NCBI RefSeq assembly: GCF_013302895.1
Contig: NZ_VJOK01000001.1
Location: 4,238,083-4,302,082 of the forward strand
Reading direction: 5' to 3'
Length of the DNA stretch: 64,000 nucleotides
DNA from: Streptomyces albus subsp. chlorinus
GTDB lineage: Bacteria > Actinomycetota > Actinomycetes > Streptomycetales > Streptomycetaceae
Position numbers and translations under genes: made by a program. Every line of letters begins with the position of its first letter. Within the stretch, counting starts at the first letter, position 1. Shown here piece after piece: positions 22,138 through 29,658 of the stretch. The notes beneath the pieces are model-generated. The model was not told where the DNA came from and did not search any database. It saw nothing but the letters and a program-made list of their open reading frames with translations.

Positions 22138-22405
22138 CCAGGGCTTCCGTTCGACTGCCTGCGGGGGTACAAAGGAGTCAACGGCCCGCGAGACCAGCGG
22201 CATCCGAGAGGATCCCGTCACGCAAGGCCCACGGACCGGATGCATGAACACCGGGCACCCACGCGACGCACAGCCCGCGATGGGCAGGTCCCACCAGGGA
22301 AGGGCAAAGTTCCCGCCCTGATGTCCGGACACACAGGTGAAGCACGCACTGGTAACCCGGTGGACATGCCAGCGGTGGCGCCGCCCTCAGGCGGAGCCAC
22401 CGCAT
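22138..22405 (+). ncRNA. Probable 6S-like small RNA (scr3559/ssrS-type position)
   Basis: The 586-base gap between the Fic-like gene and the HAD gene contains no convincing ORF. It does have a promoter-like TTGATA (22101) - 18 bases - TAAAGA (22125) and a very stable hairpin at 22372-22403. The region is less GC-biased than neighbouring coding DNA and full of short complementary segments. In S. coelicolor the same interval (SCO3558-SCO3559) carries the 6S-like RNA scr3559, from memory of the literature. 5' and 3' ends here are estimates from the promoter and hairpin. Strand is inferred from those two signals. Confidence 0.5.
22372..22403 (+). terminator. Hairpin at the end of the putative 6S-like RNA
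   Basis: GCGGTGGCGCCGCC and GGCGGAGCCACCGC pair with one mismatch around a CTCA-like loop, followed by ATTTCTG. Confidence 0.6.
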
Positions 22406-22497
22406 TTCTGTGCCTGGGGCGTTGTTTCGCAGTTTTCGCCGGGGGGAGGCTGACCGGCCTCAGGGGAGGGTGCCGGAGCCTCCAGGGCTCGGGTGTC

Positions 22498-23337
22498 TCA
22501 GAAGAGGCGGAAGCGCGACGGCGTGCGCGGTCGGCGGCGGTTGTTGAACCAGACGAGTCCCGCCGTCGCGGCCGCCGCCCCCATGGCGACTGCCGTGAAC
22601 GCGAGTGCGGGACGGGACGGCATGGACAGCGAGGGGATGCGCTGCTTGAGACGGACGGGCCGGGAGAACGTCAGGACGGGCCAGTCGCGCGCGAGCGCCT
22701 CCTTGCGCAGTGCCCGGTCCGGGTTGACGGCGTGCGGGTGCCCGACGGCCTCCAGCATCGGCAGGTCCGTGGCGGAGTCGCTGTAGGCGTAGCAGCGCTC
22801 CAGGTCGTATCCCTCGGAGCCGGCCAGCTCCCGGATGGCCTCGGCCTTGGTGGGGCCGTACGCGTAGTACTCGATCTCCCCCGTGAAGCGGCCGTCCTCG
22901 ACGACCATCCGGGTGGCCACGACGCGGTCGGCGCCGATCATCCGGCCGATCGGCTCGACGACCTCCGCGCCCGAGGTCGAGACGATGACCACATCCCGGC
23001 CGGCCAGGTGGTGCTTCTCGATCAGCGAGGCGGCCTCGTCGTAGATGATGGGGTCGATCAGGTCGTGGATGGTCTCGGCCACGATCTCCCTGACCTGCTC
23101 GACGTCCCAGCCCCGGGCGAGCGCGGAGAGGTATTCGCGCATCCGCTCCATCTGGTCGTGGTCGGCGCCGCCGAGGAGATATACGAACTGCGCGTAAGCG
23201 GTCCGCAGCACAGCGCGGCGATTGATCAAGCCACCCTGATAGAAGGACTTGCCGAAGGTGAGCGTGCTCGACTTCGCAATGACCGTCTTGTCCAGATCGA
23301 AGAAGGCGGCGGTGCGGGGCATCGCGAGATTTTCCAC
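22498..23337 (-). CDS. HAD-superfamily (subclass IB) hydrolase, morphogenesis-associated
   Basis: The protein shows the HAD nucleophile motif AAFFDLDKTVIAKSSTL, motif II in DVVIVSTSGAEVVEPI, and motif III/IV in CYAYSDSATDLPMLEAVG. This is the SerB-like IB subclass that dephosphorylates small phosphate esters. The C-terminus carries a transmembrane helix (AFTAVAMGAAAATAGLVWF) and a basic tail, so it is probably membrane-anchored. It matches the Rv3661 / SCO3558 lineage, which neighbours ssd in actinobacteria and has been linked by annotation to differentiation. I chose GTG 23337 because TATGCT (23350-23345 on the minus strand) lies exactly seven bases upstream, implying a leaderless transcript; ATG 23349 overlaps that -10. 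Confidence 0.85.
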   Translation of the reverse strand: MENLAMPRTAAFFDLDKTVIAKSSTLTFGKSFYQGGLINRRAVLRTAYAQFVYLLGGADHDQMERMREYLSALARGWDVEQVREIVAETIHDLIDPIIYDEAASLIEKHHLAGRDVVIVSTSGAEVVEPIGRMIGADRVVATRMVVEDGRFTGEIEYYAYGPTKAEAIRELAGSEGYDLERCYAYSDSATDLPMLEAVGHPHAVNPDRALRKEALARDWPVLTFSRPVRLKQRIPSLSMPSRPALAFTAVAMGAAAATAGLVWFNNRRRPRTPSRFRLF

Positions 23338-23448
23338 GCCACTGAGCATAGGCGCCCACCATTCGGCGTAAGCTGGGGCGCGTGGGTTTGCCTGAGAAGG
23401 CTCTCGGGTACACCATGGAAGTCACGGATCGTTCGCGACCGTGCTAAC

Positions 23449-23570
23449 CCGGCCCGACTCCTCCCCCCCCGAGTCGGCCGTGGAGACGACCCCCGCTCTC
23501 CCCCCCGGCGGGGGTCGTCGCATGTCCGGGGGCATTTTCCCGCCCCGGCCCGCATCGGCCGGGGCTTTTT
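23449..23570 (+). ncRNA. 6C RNA (actinobacterial poly-C-loop small RNA)
   Basis: Two adjacent hairpins have loops made of cytosines. CCGACTC (23454-23460) and GAGTCGG (23471-23477) enclose CTCCCCCCCC. ACGACCCCCGC (23486-23496) and its complement ending near 23518 enclose a loop rich in C. A third hairpin with a T-run (23542-23570) ends the transcript. Paired hairpins with at least six Cs in each loop define the 6C RNA family of actinobacteria. In Mycobacterium tuberculosis the homologue (B11/6C) lies between the ssd homologue Rv3660c and Rv3661, the same neighbours as here. The C-rich loops are thought to base-pair with G-rich mRNA sites. The 5' end is uncertain. Confidence 0.8.
23542..23570 (+). 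terminator. Terminator of the 6C RNA
   Basis: GCCCCGGCC (23542-23550) pairs with GGCCGGGGC (23557-23565), then TTTTT. Confidence 0.8.
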
Positions 23571-23665
23571 CGATCTTCAGGGACCGGACGCGGTGATTCC
23601 TCCGACCTGTAACCGAGTGTAATCGAAGCGCTGCTCTCCGGAAGTCACTGGTTTGGGTGAGCGAG

Positions 23666-23712
23666 TTATTCACATCCCCTGGGTTGTCCACAGTTTTCGA
23701 CCATGATCCACA
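23666..23712. promoter_or_regulatory. Three DnaA-box-like 9-mers upstream of ssd
   Basis: TTATTCACA (23666-23674), TTGTCCACA (23684-23692) and TGATCCACA (23704-23712) are on the same strand with starts 18 and 20 bases apart, about two helical turns. TTGTCCACA is the preferred Streptomyces DnaA box, and TTATTCACA fits the general TTATNCACA consensus. They lie 90-136 bases before the ssd ATG, where DnaA could act as a regulator. No replication genes are nearby, so an origin is unlikely. Confidence 0.55.
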
Positions 23713-23801
23713 AGTTTTTCCGGTTCGCAGCACCGTGAATCCCGTCGGCGTCCGCAGCCGTTTGCGGACGCGAGTGCCCAACGGACGGGGAGGCCGGGAC
23801 C

Positions 23802-25061
23802 ATGGCCGAAAACATTCTGATTGTCACCGAGGACGCAGAACTCCTCGATGACCTACTGCGACTGTGCGCGGCGGCGGGGACGGCGGAGCCCCAGGTCGCA
23901 CACGGCGGACCCACCTGTGAGGCGGGGTGGGCGGCCTGGAGCGGCGCCACGGCCTGGGAGCGGGCACCCCTGGTGCTCGTCGGGGACGACTGCGCCGCCG
24001 CCTCCGGCTTCGGCGACCCCACCGGCGCCTCCCGATCGCCCGGGGCTTCCGGGCCGCCGAGCCCCTCCGGTCTCCCCGGCGCCACCGTGTCTTCCGGGTA
24101 TGCCGTCTCCTCCGGAGCAGGGGCGGCCTGGTCCGGAAGGGCCGGGGCGGGAGCGGTGCCGCGCCGTCCCGGAGTGCTGCTTGTAGGGCGCGACTGGGAC
24201 GACCCGGGCGTGTGGGAGCGCGGAGTCCGGGTCGGGGCCGAGAGCGTGGTGCTGCTGCCCGATGCGGAGAGCTGGCTCACAGGCCGCATCGCGGACGCCG
24301 TGGAGGGCGTCGGCCCCGCCGCGCTGACGATCGGAGTGATCGGGGGGCGCGGCGGCGCCGGAGCCTCCACCCTGGCCTGCGCGCTGGCGGTCACCGCGGC
24401 TCTCGCAGGCGAGCGGACCATGCTCATCGACGCCGATCCGCTCGGCGGCGGGCTGGATGTGCTGCTCGGCGCGGAGCGGACGGATGGGCTGCGCTGGCCC
24501 GACCTCGCCCAGTCCCGGGGCCGCGTCGGCGGCACCGCCCTGGCCGAAGCGCTGCCCCTCGCCCACGGCCTGCGCGTGCTGAGCTGGGACCGAGGTGACT
24601 CCGGGCCGGTGCCCGCCGAGGCGATGCGCTCCGTGCTCTCCGCTGCCCGGCGGCACGGAGGCGTGGTCGTCGTCGACCTGCCCCGGCAAGTGGATGAGAC
24701 CGTCGCCGAGGCCCTCGTCCAGCTCGATCTCGGGCTCGCCGTCGTCCCCGCCGAACTGCGCGCGGTCGCCGCGGCACACCGGGTGGCCGGACGGACGCAG
24801 ATGGCGGTCCCGGACCTGCGCGCGGTGGTGCGCACGCCGGGCGGTCCCCACGGGGAGCGCGCCTACGGGGCCGGACTGGACGACACGGAAGTCGCCCGCC
24901 TGCTCGGACTGCCACTGGCCGGAGAGCTGCCCTGGGAGCGGGGACTGCTGGAGGGCATCGACCGGGGTGTACCGCCCGGCCTGGCCAAGGACGGCGCTCT
25001 CGCCCGTTTCTGCGGAATGTTCTGGGAGCGGGCCCTCAGCGGGGGAGGGGTCGCGGCATGA
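23802..25061 (+). CDS. ssd: Ssd/CpaE-like septum-site-determining protein
   Basis: This 419-residue protein combines an N-terminal receiver-like domain (ENILIVTEDAELLDDLLRLC) with a MinD/CpaE-type ATPase domain. The Walker A region GGRGGAGASTLACALA keeps the glycine pattern but lacks the signature lysine. TMLIDADPLGGGLDVLLGAE and GVVVVDLPRQVDETVAEAL follow. This matches Ssd (Rv3660c), which inhibits septum formation, and the TadZ/CpaE localisation proteins of tad pili. A Gly/Ser/Pro-rich insert occupies about residues 70-120. Start ATG has GGGGAGG upstream. The stop overlaps the tadA start (ATGA). It is likely the first gene of the tad operon and may be controlled by DnaA-like sites upstream. 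Confidence 0.85.
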   Translation: MAENILIVTEDAELLDDLLRLCAAAGTAEPQVAHGGPTCEAGWAAWSGATAWERAPLVLVGDDCAAASGFGDPTGASRSPGASGPPSPSGLPGATVSSGYAVSSGAGAAWSGRAGAGAVPRRPGVLLVGRDWDDPGVWERGVRVGAESVVLLPDAESWLTGRIADAVEGVGPAALTIGVIGGRGGAGASTLACALAVTAALAGERTMLIDADPLGGGLDVLLGAERTDGLRWPDLAQSRGRVGGTALAEALPLAHGLRVLSWDRGDSGPVPAEAMRSVLSAARRHGGVVVVDLPRQVDETVAEALVQLDLGLAVVPAELRAVAAAHRVAGRTQMAVPDLRAVVRTPGGPHGERAYGAGLDDTEVARLLGLPLAGELPWERGLLEGIDRGVPPGLAKDGALARFCGMFWERALSGGGVAA

Positions 25062-26572
25062 GCGTCCACAGCGCCCGCAGCGGCCACGACACCGCCGGTG
25101 CCCGGTATACCGCCAGTACCCGGCATACCGTCGGGGGCGGCTCCCTTCCTTCCCTCGACACCCCTGGCCCTTCCCGCACCCGCGACGGCGCGCGGACCGG
25201 TCCGGAGGAAACTCCTGGGGCAGCCGTGCCGGGGACACCGTCCGCCGACGGCGCGGAGGCGGGCACCCGGCTGCTGGACTCGGTGCGGCGCAGTCTCGCC
25301 GAGACGGGGGCCGAACCCACCCCCGCGCGGGTGGCGGCCGTGCTGCGCTCCCAAGGGCGGCTGATGGGGGACAGCGCCGTACTCGGAGTCGTCGAGTTGC
25401 TGCGCTCCGAGCTCGTGGGCGCGGGCCCGCTGGAACCCCTGCTCGCGGACCCCGAGGTCACGGACGTACTCGTGACCGGCCCCGACCGGGTGTGGATCGA
25501 CCGGGGGCGCGGACTCCAGCGCACCGGGGTGCGGTTCCGTGACGCCGCCGCGGTACGCAGGCTGGCACAGCGCCTGGCCACCTCGGCGGGCCGCCGCCTC
25601 GACGACGCCCGCCCCTGGGTGGACGCCCGGCTTCCCGACGGCACGCGGCTGCACGCGGTCCTGCCGCCGGTTGCTGTCGGCTCGACCTGCCTGTCCCTGC
25701 GGGTCGTCCGCCCGCGCGCGTTCGGCCTCGAAGAACTGGTCGCCGCCGGAACGGTGCCGCCGGGCGGGGAGCGGCTGCTGCGGGCCGTGCTGGACGCGCG
25801 TCTCTCGTTCGTCGTCAGCGGCGGCACCGGTTCGGGCAAGACGACCCTCCTGTCCACGCTGCTGGGGCTGGTCGGCCACGACGAGCGCATCGTGCTGGCG
25901 GAGGACTCCGCCGAGCTGCGTCCCGACCACCCGCACGTCGTCCGGCTGGAGGCGCGCCCGGCCAACCAGGAGGGCGTGGGTCGGGTGGAACTGCGCGACC
26001 TGGTACGGCAGGCGCTGCGGATGCGTCCGGACAGGCTCGTCGTCGGAGAGGTGCGCGGAGCCGAGGTGACGGATCTGCTGGCCGCGCTGAACACCGGTCA
26101 TGAGGGCGGCTGCGGCACCGTGCACGCCAACGCCGCCGGCGACGTCCCGGCCCGGCTGGAGGCCCTGGGAACGACAGCCGGGCTCGACCGCGCGGCCCTC
26201 CACAGCCAGTTGGCAGCCGCGCTGGACGTGATCGTGCATCTCGTAAGGGGACGCGACGGGCGGCGCCGCATCGCACAGATCCACGTCCTGGACCGCGATG
26301 CGGCGGGCCTGGTGACGACCGTGCCGGCGGCTGTGTGGAACGGCGCGGACGGTGGACGAAGCGGCCGGGCGGCGGAAGGCGGGTTCGTCCGCGAACGCGG
26401 ATGGGACCAGCTGCGCCGACTGTGCCTGCGGAGGTACCTCGGTGATGCCGACGGCCTTCCGGCCGCCGCCCGGCGGGGGTTGGGTGCGGCGGAGGCGAAG
26501 CCGGACGCGTACTCGGCGGCGCACGGCGGAGGACAGCAGACTGCGGGCTCTCCCGCCGGGAGTACGCGATGA
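25058..26572 (+). CDS. TadA/CpaF-type secretion ATPase
   Basis: The 504-residue cytoplasmic ATPase powers assembly of Flp/tad pili. After a ~65-residue disordered N-terminus it shows the CpaF core: DPEVTDVLVTGPDRVWIDRG, RVVRPRAFGLEELVAAG, the Walker A GGTGSGKTTLLSTLLG, the Asp box IVLAEDSAELRPDHPHV and the Walker B/His region RMRPDRLVVGEVRGAEVTDL then NTGHEGGCGTVHANAA. All catalytic elements are present. The C-terminal ~80 residues are Gly/Arg-rich. It is coupled at both ends by overlapping start/stop codons to ssd and tadB. Confidence 0.9.
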   Translation: MSVHSARSGHDTAGARYTASTRHTVGGGSLPSLDTPGPSRTRDGARTGPEETPGAAVPGTPSADGAEAGTRLLDSVRRSLAETGAEPTPARVAAVLRSQGRLMGDSAVLGVVELLRSELVGAGPLEPLLADPEVTDVLVTGPDRVWIDRGRGLQRTGVRFRDAAAVRRLAQRLATSAGRRLDDARPWVDARLPDGTRLHAVLPPVAVGSTCLSLRVVRPRAFGLEELVAAGTVPPGGERLLRAVLDARLSFVVSGGTGSGKTTLLSTLLGLVGHDERIVLAEDSAELRPDHPHVVRLEARPANQEGVGRVELRDLVRQALRMRPDRLVVGEVRGAEVTDLLAALNTGHEGGCGTVHANAAGDVPARLEALGTTAGLDRAALHSQLAAALDVIVHLVRGRDGRRRIAQIHVLDRDAAGLVTTVPAAVWNGADGGRSGRAAEGGFVRERGWDQLRRLCLRRYLGDADGLPAAARRGLGAAEAKPDAYSAAHGGGQQTAGSPAGSTR

Positions 26573-27633
26573 CGGTGACCGGGATGATCGGCCAGGAAGC
26601 GGCCGGTTCGCAGCCGGCGGCCACGTACGCGGGGTACGCCGCGATGGTCTGTGCGGGAGCCGCGGCCTGGCTGATGACAGGTGGGCACGGCGGGCCGCGC
26701 CGGGCCCGGTTGCTGCTCGCCGGTGGCGGAGAGGCCGCTGCCCGGTGGTTCCCCGTCGAACCGCCCGAGTGGCTGAGGAAGCGCGCCGTGGTGGTGCGGC
26801 GCCGCGTGCGGGAGCGGATGGGGCACGCCGGGTGGTGCCTGCCCGCCGGCCTTCTCGTCGCTCTGCTGGGACGTTCGTGGATCCCTCTCGTGGCCGGCCT
26901 GGTGGCGGTACCTCTCGTACGGGGGCGGCTCCTGCGGAGGGACGCCGACCGCGCGGCACGGGAGCGGGAGGCGGCCGTGATCGACCTCTGTGCGGCCGTG
27001 GCGGGGGAGTTGCGCGCCGGGAGACAGCCGGACGGGGCACTCCTGGCACTCGACCGGGCAGTGCTGCGGCGCTTCGGAGACGCGGGCGCGGCGGTACTGG
27101 CGGCGGCGCGGTTCGGCGGCGATGTGCCCGCCGCGCTGCGCAGGGCCGCCGAATTGCGCGGTGCCGACGGACTGGCCGGTGCCGCGGCCTGCTGGCGGGT
27201 GGCGGTGGACGGCGGTGCGGGGCTCGCCGAGGGGCTGGAGCGGGTGGCCGAGTCCCTGCGGGCCCGCCGGGAACAGCGGGAGGAGCTGAAGGCCCAACTG
27301 GCGGGCCCGCGCTCCACCGCGCTGGTACTCGCACTGCTGCCGGTCTTCGGCCTGGTGCTGGGCAGCGCCATGGAGGCAGCCCCACTGGAGATCCTCCTGC
27401 ACACCCCTGCCGGGTTCGCCTGCCTGGTGGCCGGGCTGCTCCTGGAGTGGGCGGGGCTGGCCTGGGTCGCCCGGATCGTGCGCTCGGCGGAGGGCGGGAG
27501 CCGGTCCCTGACGGGACGCGCGACCCGGTCGGAGCCGGCACGGAACGCCGGTGGAACCGCGGCTCGCGTGCGGCCGGCGACTCCTGCGGTGCCCGTGGCA
27601 ACGGTGCCCCGCGAGCCGAGCGGATCGAGGTGA
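26569..27633 (+). CDS. TadB-like pilus assembly membrane protein
   Basis: This 354-residue protein has an N-terminal hydrophobic helix, a pair of helices (GWCLPAGLLVALLGRSWIPL, VAGLVAVPLVRG), then the GspF/TadB cytoplasmic domain (VIDLCAAVAGELRAGRQPDG ... GLAEGLERVAESLRARREQR) and C-terminal helices ALVLALLPVFGLVLGSA and LVAGLLLEWAGLAWVA. This is the standard layout of the inner-membrane platform protein of tad systems. It overlaps tadA by 4 bases and tadC by GTGA. Confidence 0.85.
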   Translation: MTVTGMIGQEAAGSQPAATYAGYAAMVCAGAAAWLMTGGHGGPRRARLLLAGGGEAAARWFPVEPPEWLRKRAVVVRRRVRERMGHAGWCLPAGLLVALLGRSWIPLVAGLVAVPLVRGRLLRRDADRAAREREAAVIDLCAAVAGELRAGRQPDGALLALDRAVLRRFGDAGAAVLAAARFGGDVPAALRRAAELRGADGLAGAAACWRVAVDGGAGLAEGLERVAESLRARREQREELKAQLAGPRSTALVLALLPVFGLVLGSAMEAAPLEILLHTPAGFACLVAGLLLEWAGLAWVARIVRSAEGGSRSLTGRATRSEPARNAGGTAARVRPATPAVPVATVPREPSGSR

Positions 27634-28748
27634 GTGCCGAGATGGCCGGGGCGTGGGGGGAAGTTGTCCCCAGGGTGTGGATGTGGCTGGTGGCGGCCGT
27701 GGCGGTGCTGGCGGCGGCCGGATGCGTGGCCGGCGGGGAAGTTGTCCCCAGGGTGTGGATGTGGCTGGTGGCGGCCGTGGCGGTGCTGGCGGCGGCCGGA
27801 TGCGTGGCCGGCCTCGCCGGCGAGACGCGTCGCGAAGGCCGTACCCGGCGGCGGCTGCGGCTCCTGTGCGGCAGTGGACCGCGCGGGTCGGAAGCGTCCG
27901 GGACGGCGGCACGCGAGCTGCCCGGAGCGGCACGTGAGCGGTTCGGGTCAGCACATGGGCAGTTCGGGACGACAGCGCTCGGGGCGGCGGCACCCGGCCC
28001 GTCCGGGGCGGGACCGGGGCCGTCCAATTCGGGAGGTGAGCGGTTCGGGGCGGACTGGAGAGAGGGGGAGCGGCACGGTGCCGCCCCGGGTGCGCTCTCG
28101 CAGTTGCGGGCGAGGGCCGTATGCAAGTGGGAGGTGACGATACGGCGGAGGCAGGTGCGGGAGGGGTTCGGTGCGGCGGCTGCCGCCGTTGTGGGGGTCG
28201 TGCTGATCGGCGGCCCGGCAGGGTGGCTGGTGGGCGGTGCTGCCGCATGGGGCATGTGGCGGTGGCTGCGGCGCAGGCCCCAACCCGATGACGCGCAGTC
28301 TGCTGAGGAGCGGTCGGCCGAGGCCCAACTCCCCCTGGCGGCGGATCTCATGGCGGCCTGCCTGGCGGCCGGTGCCGGACCGGAGCATGCGGCCGAGGCG
28401 GTTGGGAGTTCGATGGGCGGACCGCTGGGAGAGCGGCTGGTCCGCGCGGCGACGGAGCTGCGCCTGGGGGCTGAACCGGCGTTGGTGTGGGGGCGCTTCG
28501 CGGAGCGGCCCTGGGGAGTGGAGTTCGCCCGGTGCATGGAACGGGCCGAGGTGGCCGGCGTCCCGGCCGTGGAGTCGGTGACCCGGCTCGCGGCCGAGCT
28601 GCGCCGTCGCTGGACCCGGGCCGCCAACGGCCGGGCGAGACGGGCGGCGGTGCTGGTCACCGGTCCGCTGGGGCTCTGCTTCCTGCCCGCGTTCCTGGTG
28701 GTCGGCGTGGCGCCGGTGCTGCTGGGGATCGCCCGGTCGCTGTGGTGA
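27630..28748 (+). CDS. TadC-like pilus assembly membrane protein with duplicated N-terminal helix
   Basis: The 372-residue second platform protein of the tad machine. Its C-terminal two-thirds shows the GspF-type domain (AADLMAACLAAGAGPEHAAE, ARCMERAEVAGVPAVESVTR) and final helices (VTGPLGLCFLPAFLVVGVAP). The N-terminal transmembrane segment is present twice: EVVPRVWMWLVAAVAVLAAA occurs at ~10-30 and again 26 residues later, because of an exact 78-bp tandem duplication. A ~100-residue Gly/Ser/Ala-rich loop follows. The extra helix would change the membrane topology of the N-terminus unless one copy is cleaved or not inserted. Confidence 0.8.
   Translation: MSAEMAGAWGEVVPRVWMWLVAAVAVLAAAGCVAGGEVVPRVWMWLVAAVAVLAAAGCVAGLAGETRREGRTRRRLRLLCGSGPRGSEASGTAARELPGAARERFGSAHGQFGTTALGAAAPGPSGAGPGPSNSGGERFGADWREGERHGAAPGALSQLRARAVCKWEVTIRRRQVREGFGAAAAAVVGVVLIGGPAGWLVGGAAAWGMWRWLRRRPQPDDAQSAEERSAEAQLPLAADLMAACLAAGAGPEHAAEAVGSSMGGPLGERLVRAATELRLGAEPALVWGRFAERPWGVEFARCMERAEVAGVPAVESVTRLAAELRRRWTRAANGRARRAAVLVTGPLGLCFLPAFLVVGVAPVLLGIARSLW
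27657..27812 (+). repeat. Exact 78-bp tandem duplication in tadC
   Basis: Two identical 78-bp copies (27657-27734 and 27735-27812) start GGGGAAGTTGTCCCCAGGG. They are in frame and encode 26 identical residues each. Perfect identity suggests a recent event or an assembly artefact. Each copy contains TTGTCCCCA, one base from a Streptomyces DnaA box. Confidence 0.9.
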
Positions 28749-28874
28749 CCAGCCGAGGACAGTCGGGCGGCGTGTCCGGGGAGGCGGGCACCGGGTGACG
28801 ACAAACAGAAGCCAGTGACGAGGAAGACGCAGGAAAAGTCGGAAGACGCAGGACAAGGCGAGGGAGAACGTGCG

Positions 28875-29081
28875 GTGTTGACGAGGATGCGGCAGCTGTG
28901 GGCGAGGGCGTGCGCGGCGCGGAGGCCGAGCGGGGACAGGGGGATGAGTACGGCGGAGTACGCCATCGGCACGCTGGCGGCGGTCGCACTGGCGGCCGTG
29001 CTCTACAAGGTGGTCAACAGCGGCCCGGTGGGTCACCAGATGCAGCAGCTCATCGAGCGGGCTCTCCGTGGGTCGTTCTGA
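28875..29081 (+). CDS. DUF4244 Flp-like pilin
   Basis: The 68-residue prepilin has a basic leader ending SGDRG, then MSTAEYAIGTLAAVALAAVL. This is a type IVb/Flp-type processing site with Gly before Met and Glu at +5, followed by one hydrophobic helix and a short polar tail. It is the likely major subunit of the tad pilus encoded around it. I chose GTG 28875, with AGGGAGAA six bases upstream, over the GTG at 28815. A 126-base gap from tadC may carry a promoter. The end overlaps the TadE gene by 14 bases. Confidence 0.75.
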   Translation: MLTRMRQLWARACAARRPSGDRGMSTAEYAIGTLAAVALAAVLYKVVNSGPVGHQMQQLIERALRGSF

Positions 29082-29658
29082 GGCCGGCCCCGATCGGGCA
29101 CGCGGCACGCCCGCTCGCGGAGGGCGCCCGCGGCGGACGGACTGGAGCGCGGGCTATGTCACCGCTGAGGCCGCCGTGGTGATCCCGGCGCTCGTGTTGC
29201 TGGTGGCGGGGCTGCTGTGGGGGCTGATGGCAGCGGTGGCACGGATCCAGTGCGTGGACGCGGCCAGGGCCGGAGCGCGTGCGGCGGCACGCGGGGAACC
29301 CGCCGACGGGGTGGCGCGCGCCGTCCGGTCGGCGGCGCCGCCCAGGGCCCGGCTGCACGTGACGAGAGAGGGAGATCTGGTGCGGGTCGCCGTACGGGCA
29401 CGGACGGTGGGGCCGGGCCCGCTGACGGTGGAACTGCGGTCCGAGGCAGTGGCGCTGGACGAGGCGGCGGCCACGGAGGACGGGGCTCCGGGAGACGGGT
29501 CGGTGTCCACGGAGGACGAGGTTCCCGAGGAGGGGGTGGCGGACACGGAGAACGGGGCGATGCCTGCCGGGGGCGGGGCGGCGGCCGGGGGCCCGGAGCC
29601 GGCGCCCGGCAAGGAGTCCCGCCCCGCCACGGATGGTGCCGGGGGAGGTCGCACATGA
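29068..29658 (+). CDS. TadE-like minor pilin
   Basis: The 196-residue protein has a basic leader, then GYVTAEAAVVIPALVLLVAG, the TadE signature with Glu in an N-terminal helix, and RIQCVDAARAGARAAARGE. Beyond residue ~110 there is an unusually long, acidic tail of simple repeats (EDGAPGDGSVSTEDEVPEEG), longer than the usual ~130-residue family. The start GTG lies within the pilin gene's end. It overlaps the next gene (ATGA). Confidence 0.7.
   Translation: MGRSEAGPDRARGTPARGGRPRRTDWSAGYVTAEAAVVIPALVLLVAGLLWGLMAAVARIQCVDAARAGARAAARGEPADGVARAVRSAAPPRARLHVTREGDLVRVAVRARTVGPGPLTVELRSEAVALDEAAATEDGAPGDGSVSTEDEVPEEGVADTENGAMPAGGGAAAGGPEPAPGKESRPATDGAGGGRT

Noticed and set aside
22084..22332. 82-codon minus-strand ORF in the 6S-like interval
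   Set aside because: Unlike coding sequence in its residue pattern, and the region fits a small RNA better.
23666..23712. Chromosomal origin of replication
   Set aside because: Only three DnaA-like boxes and no dnaA/dnaN neighbours; Streptomyces oriC has many more boxes.
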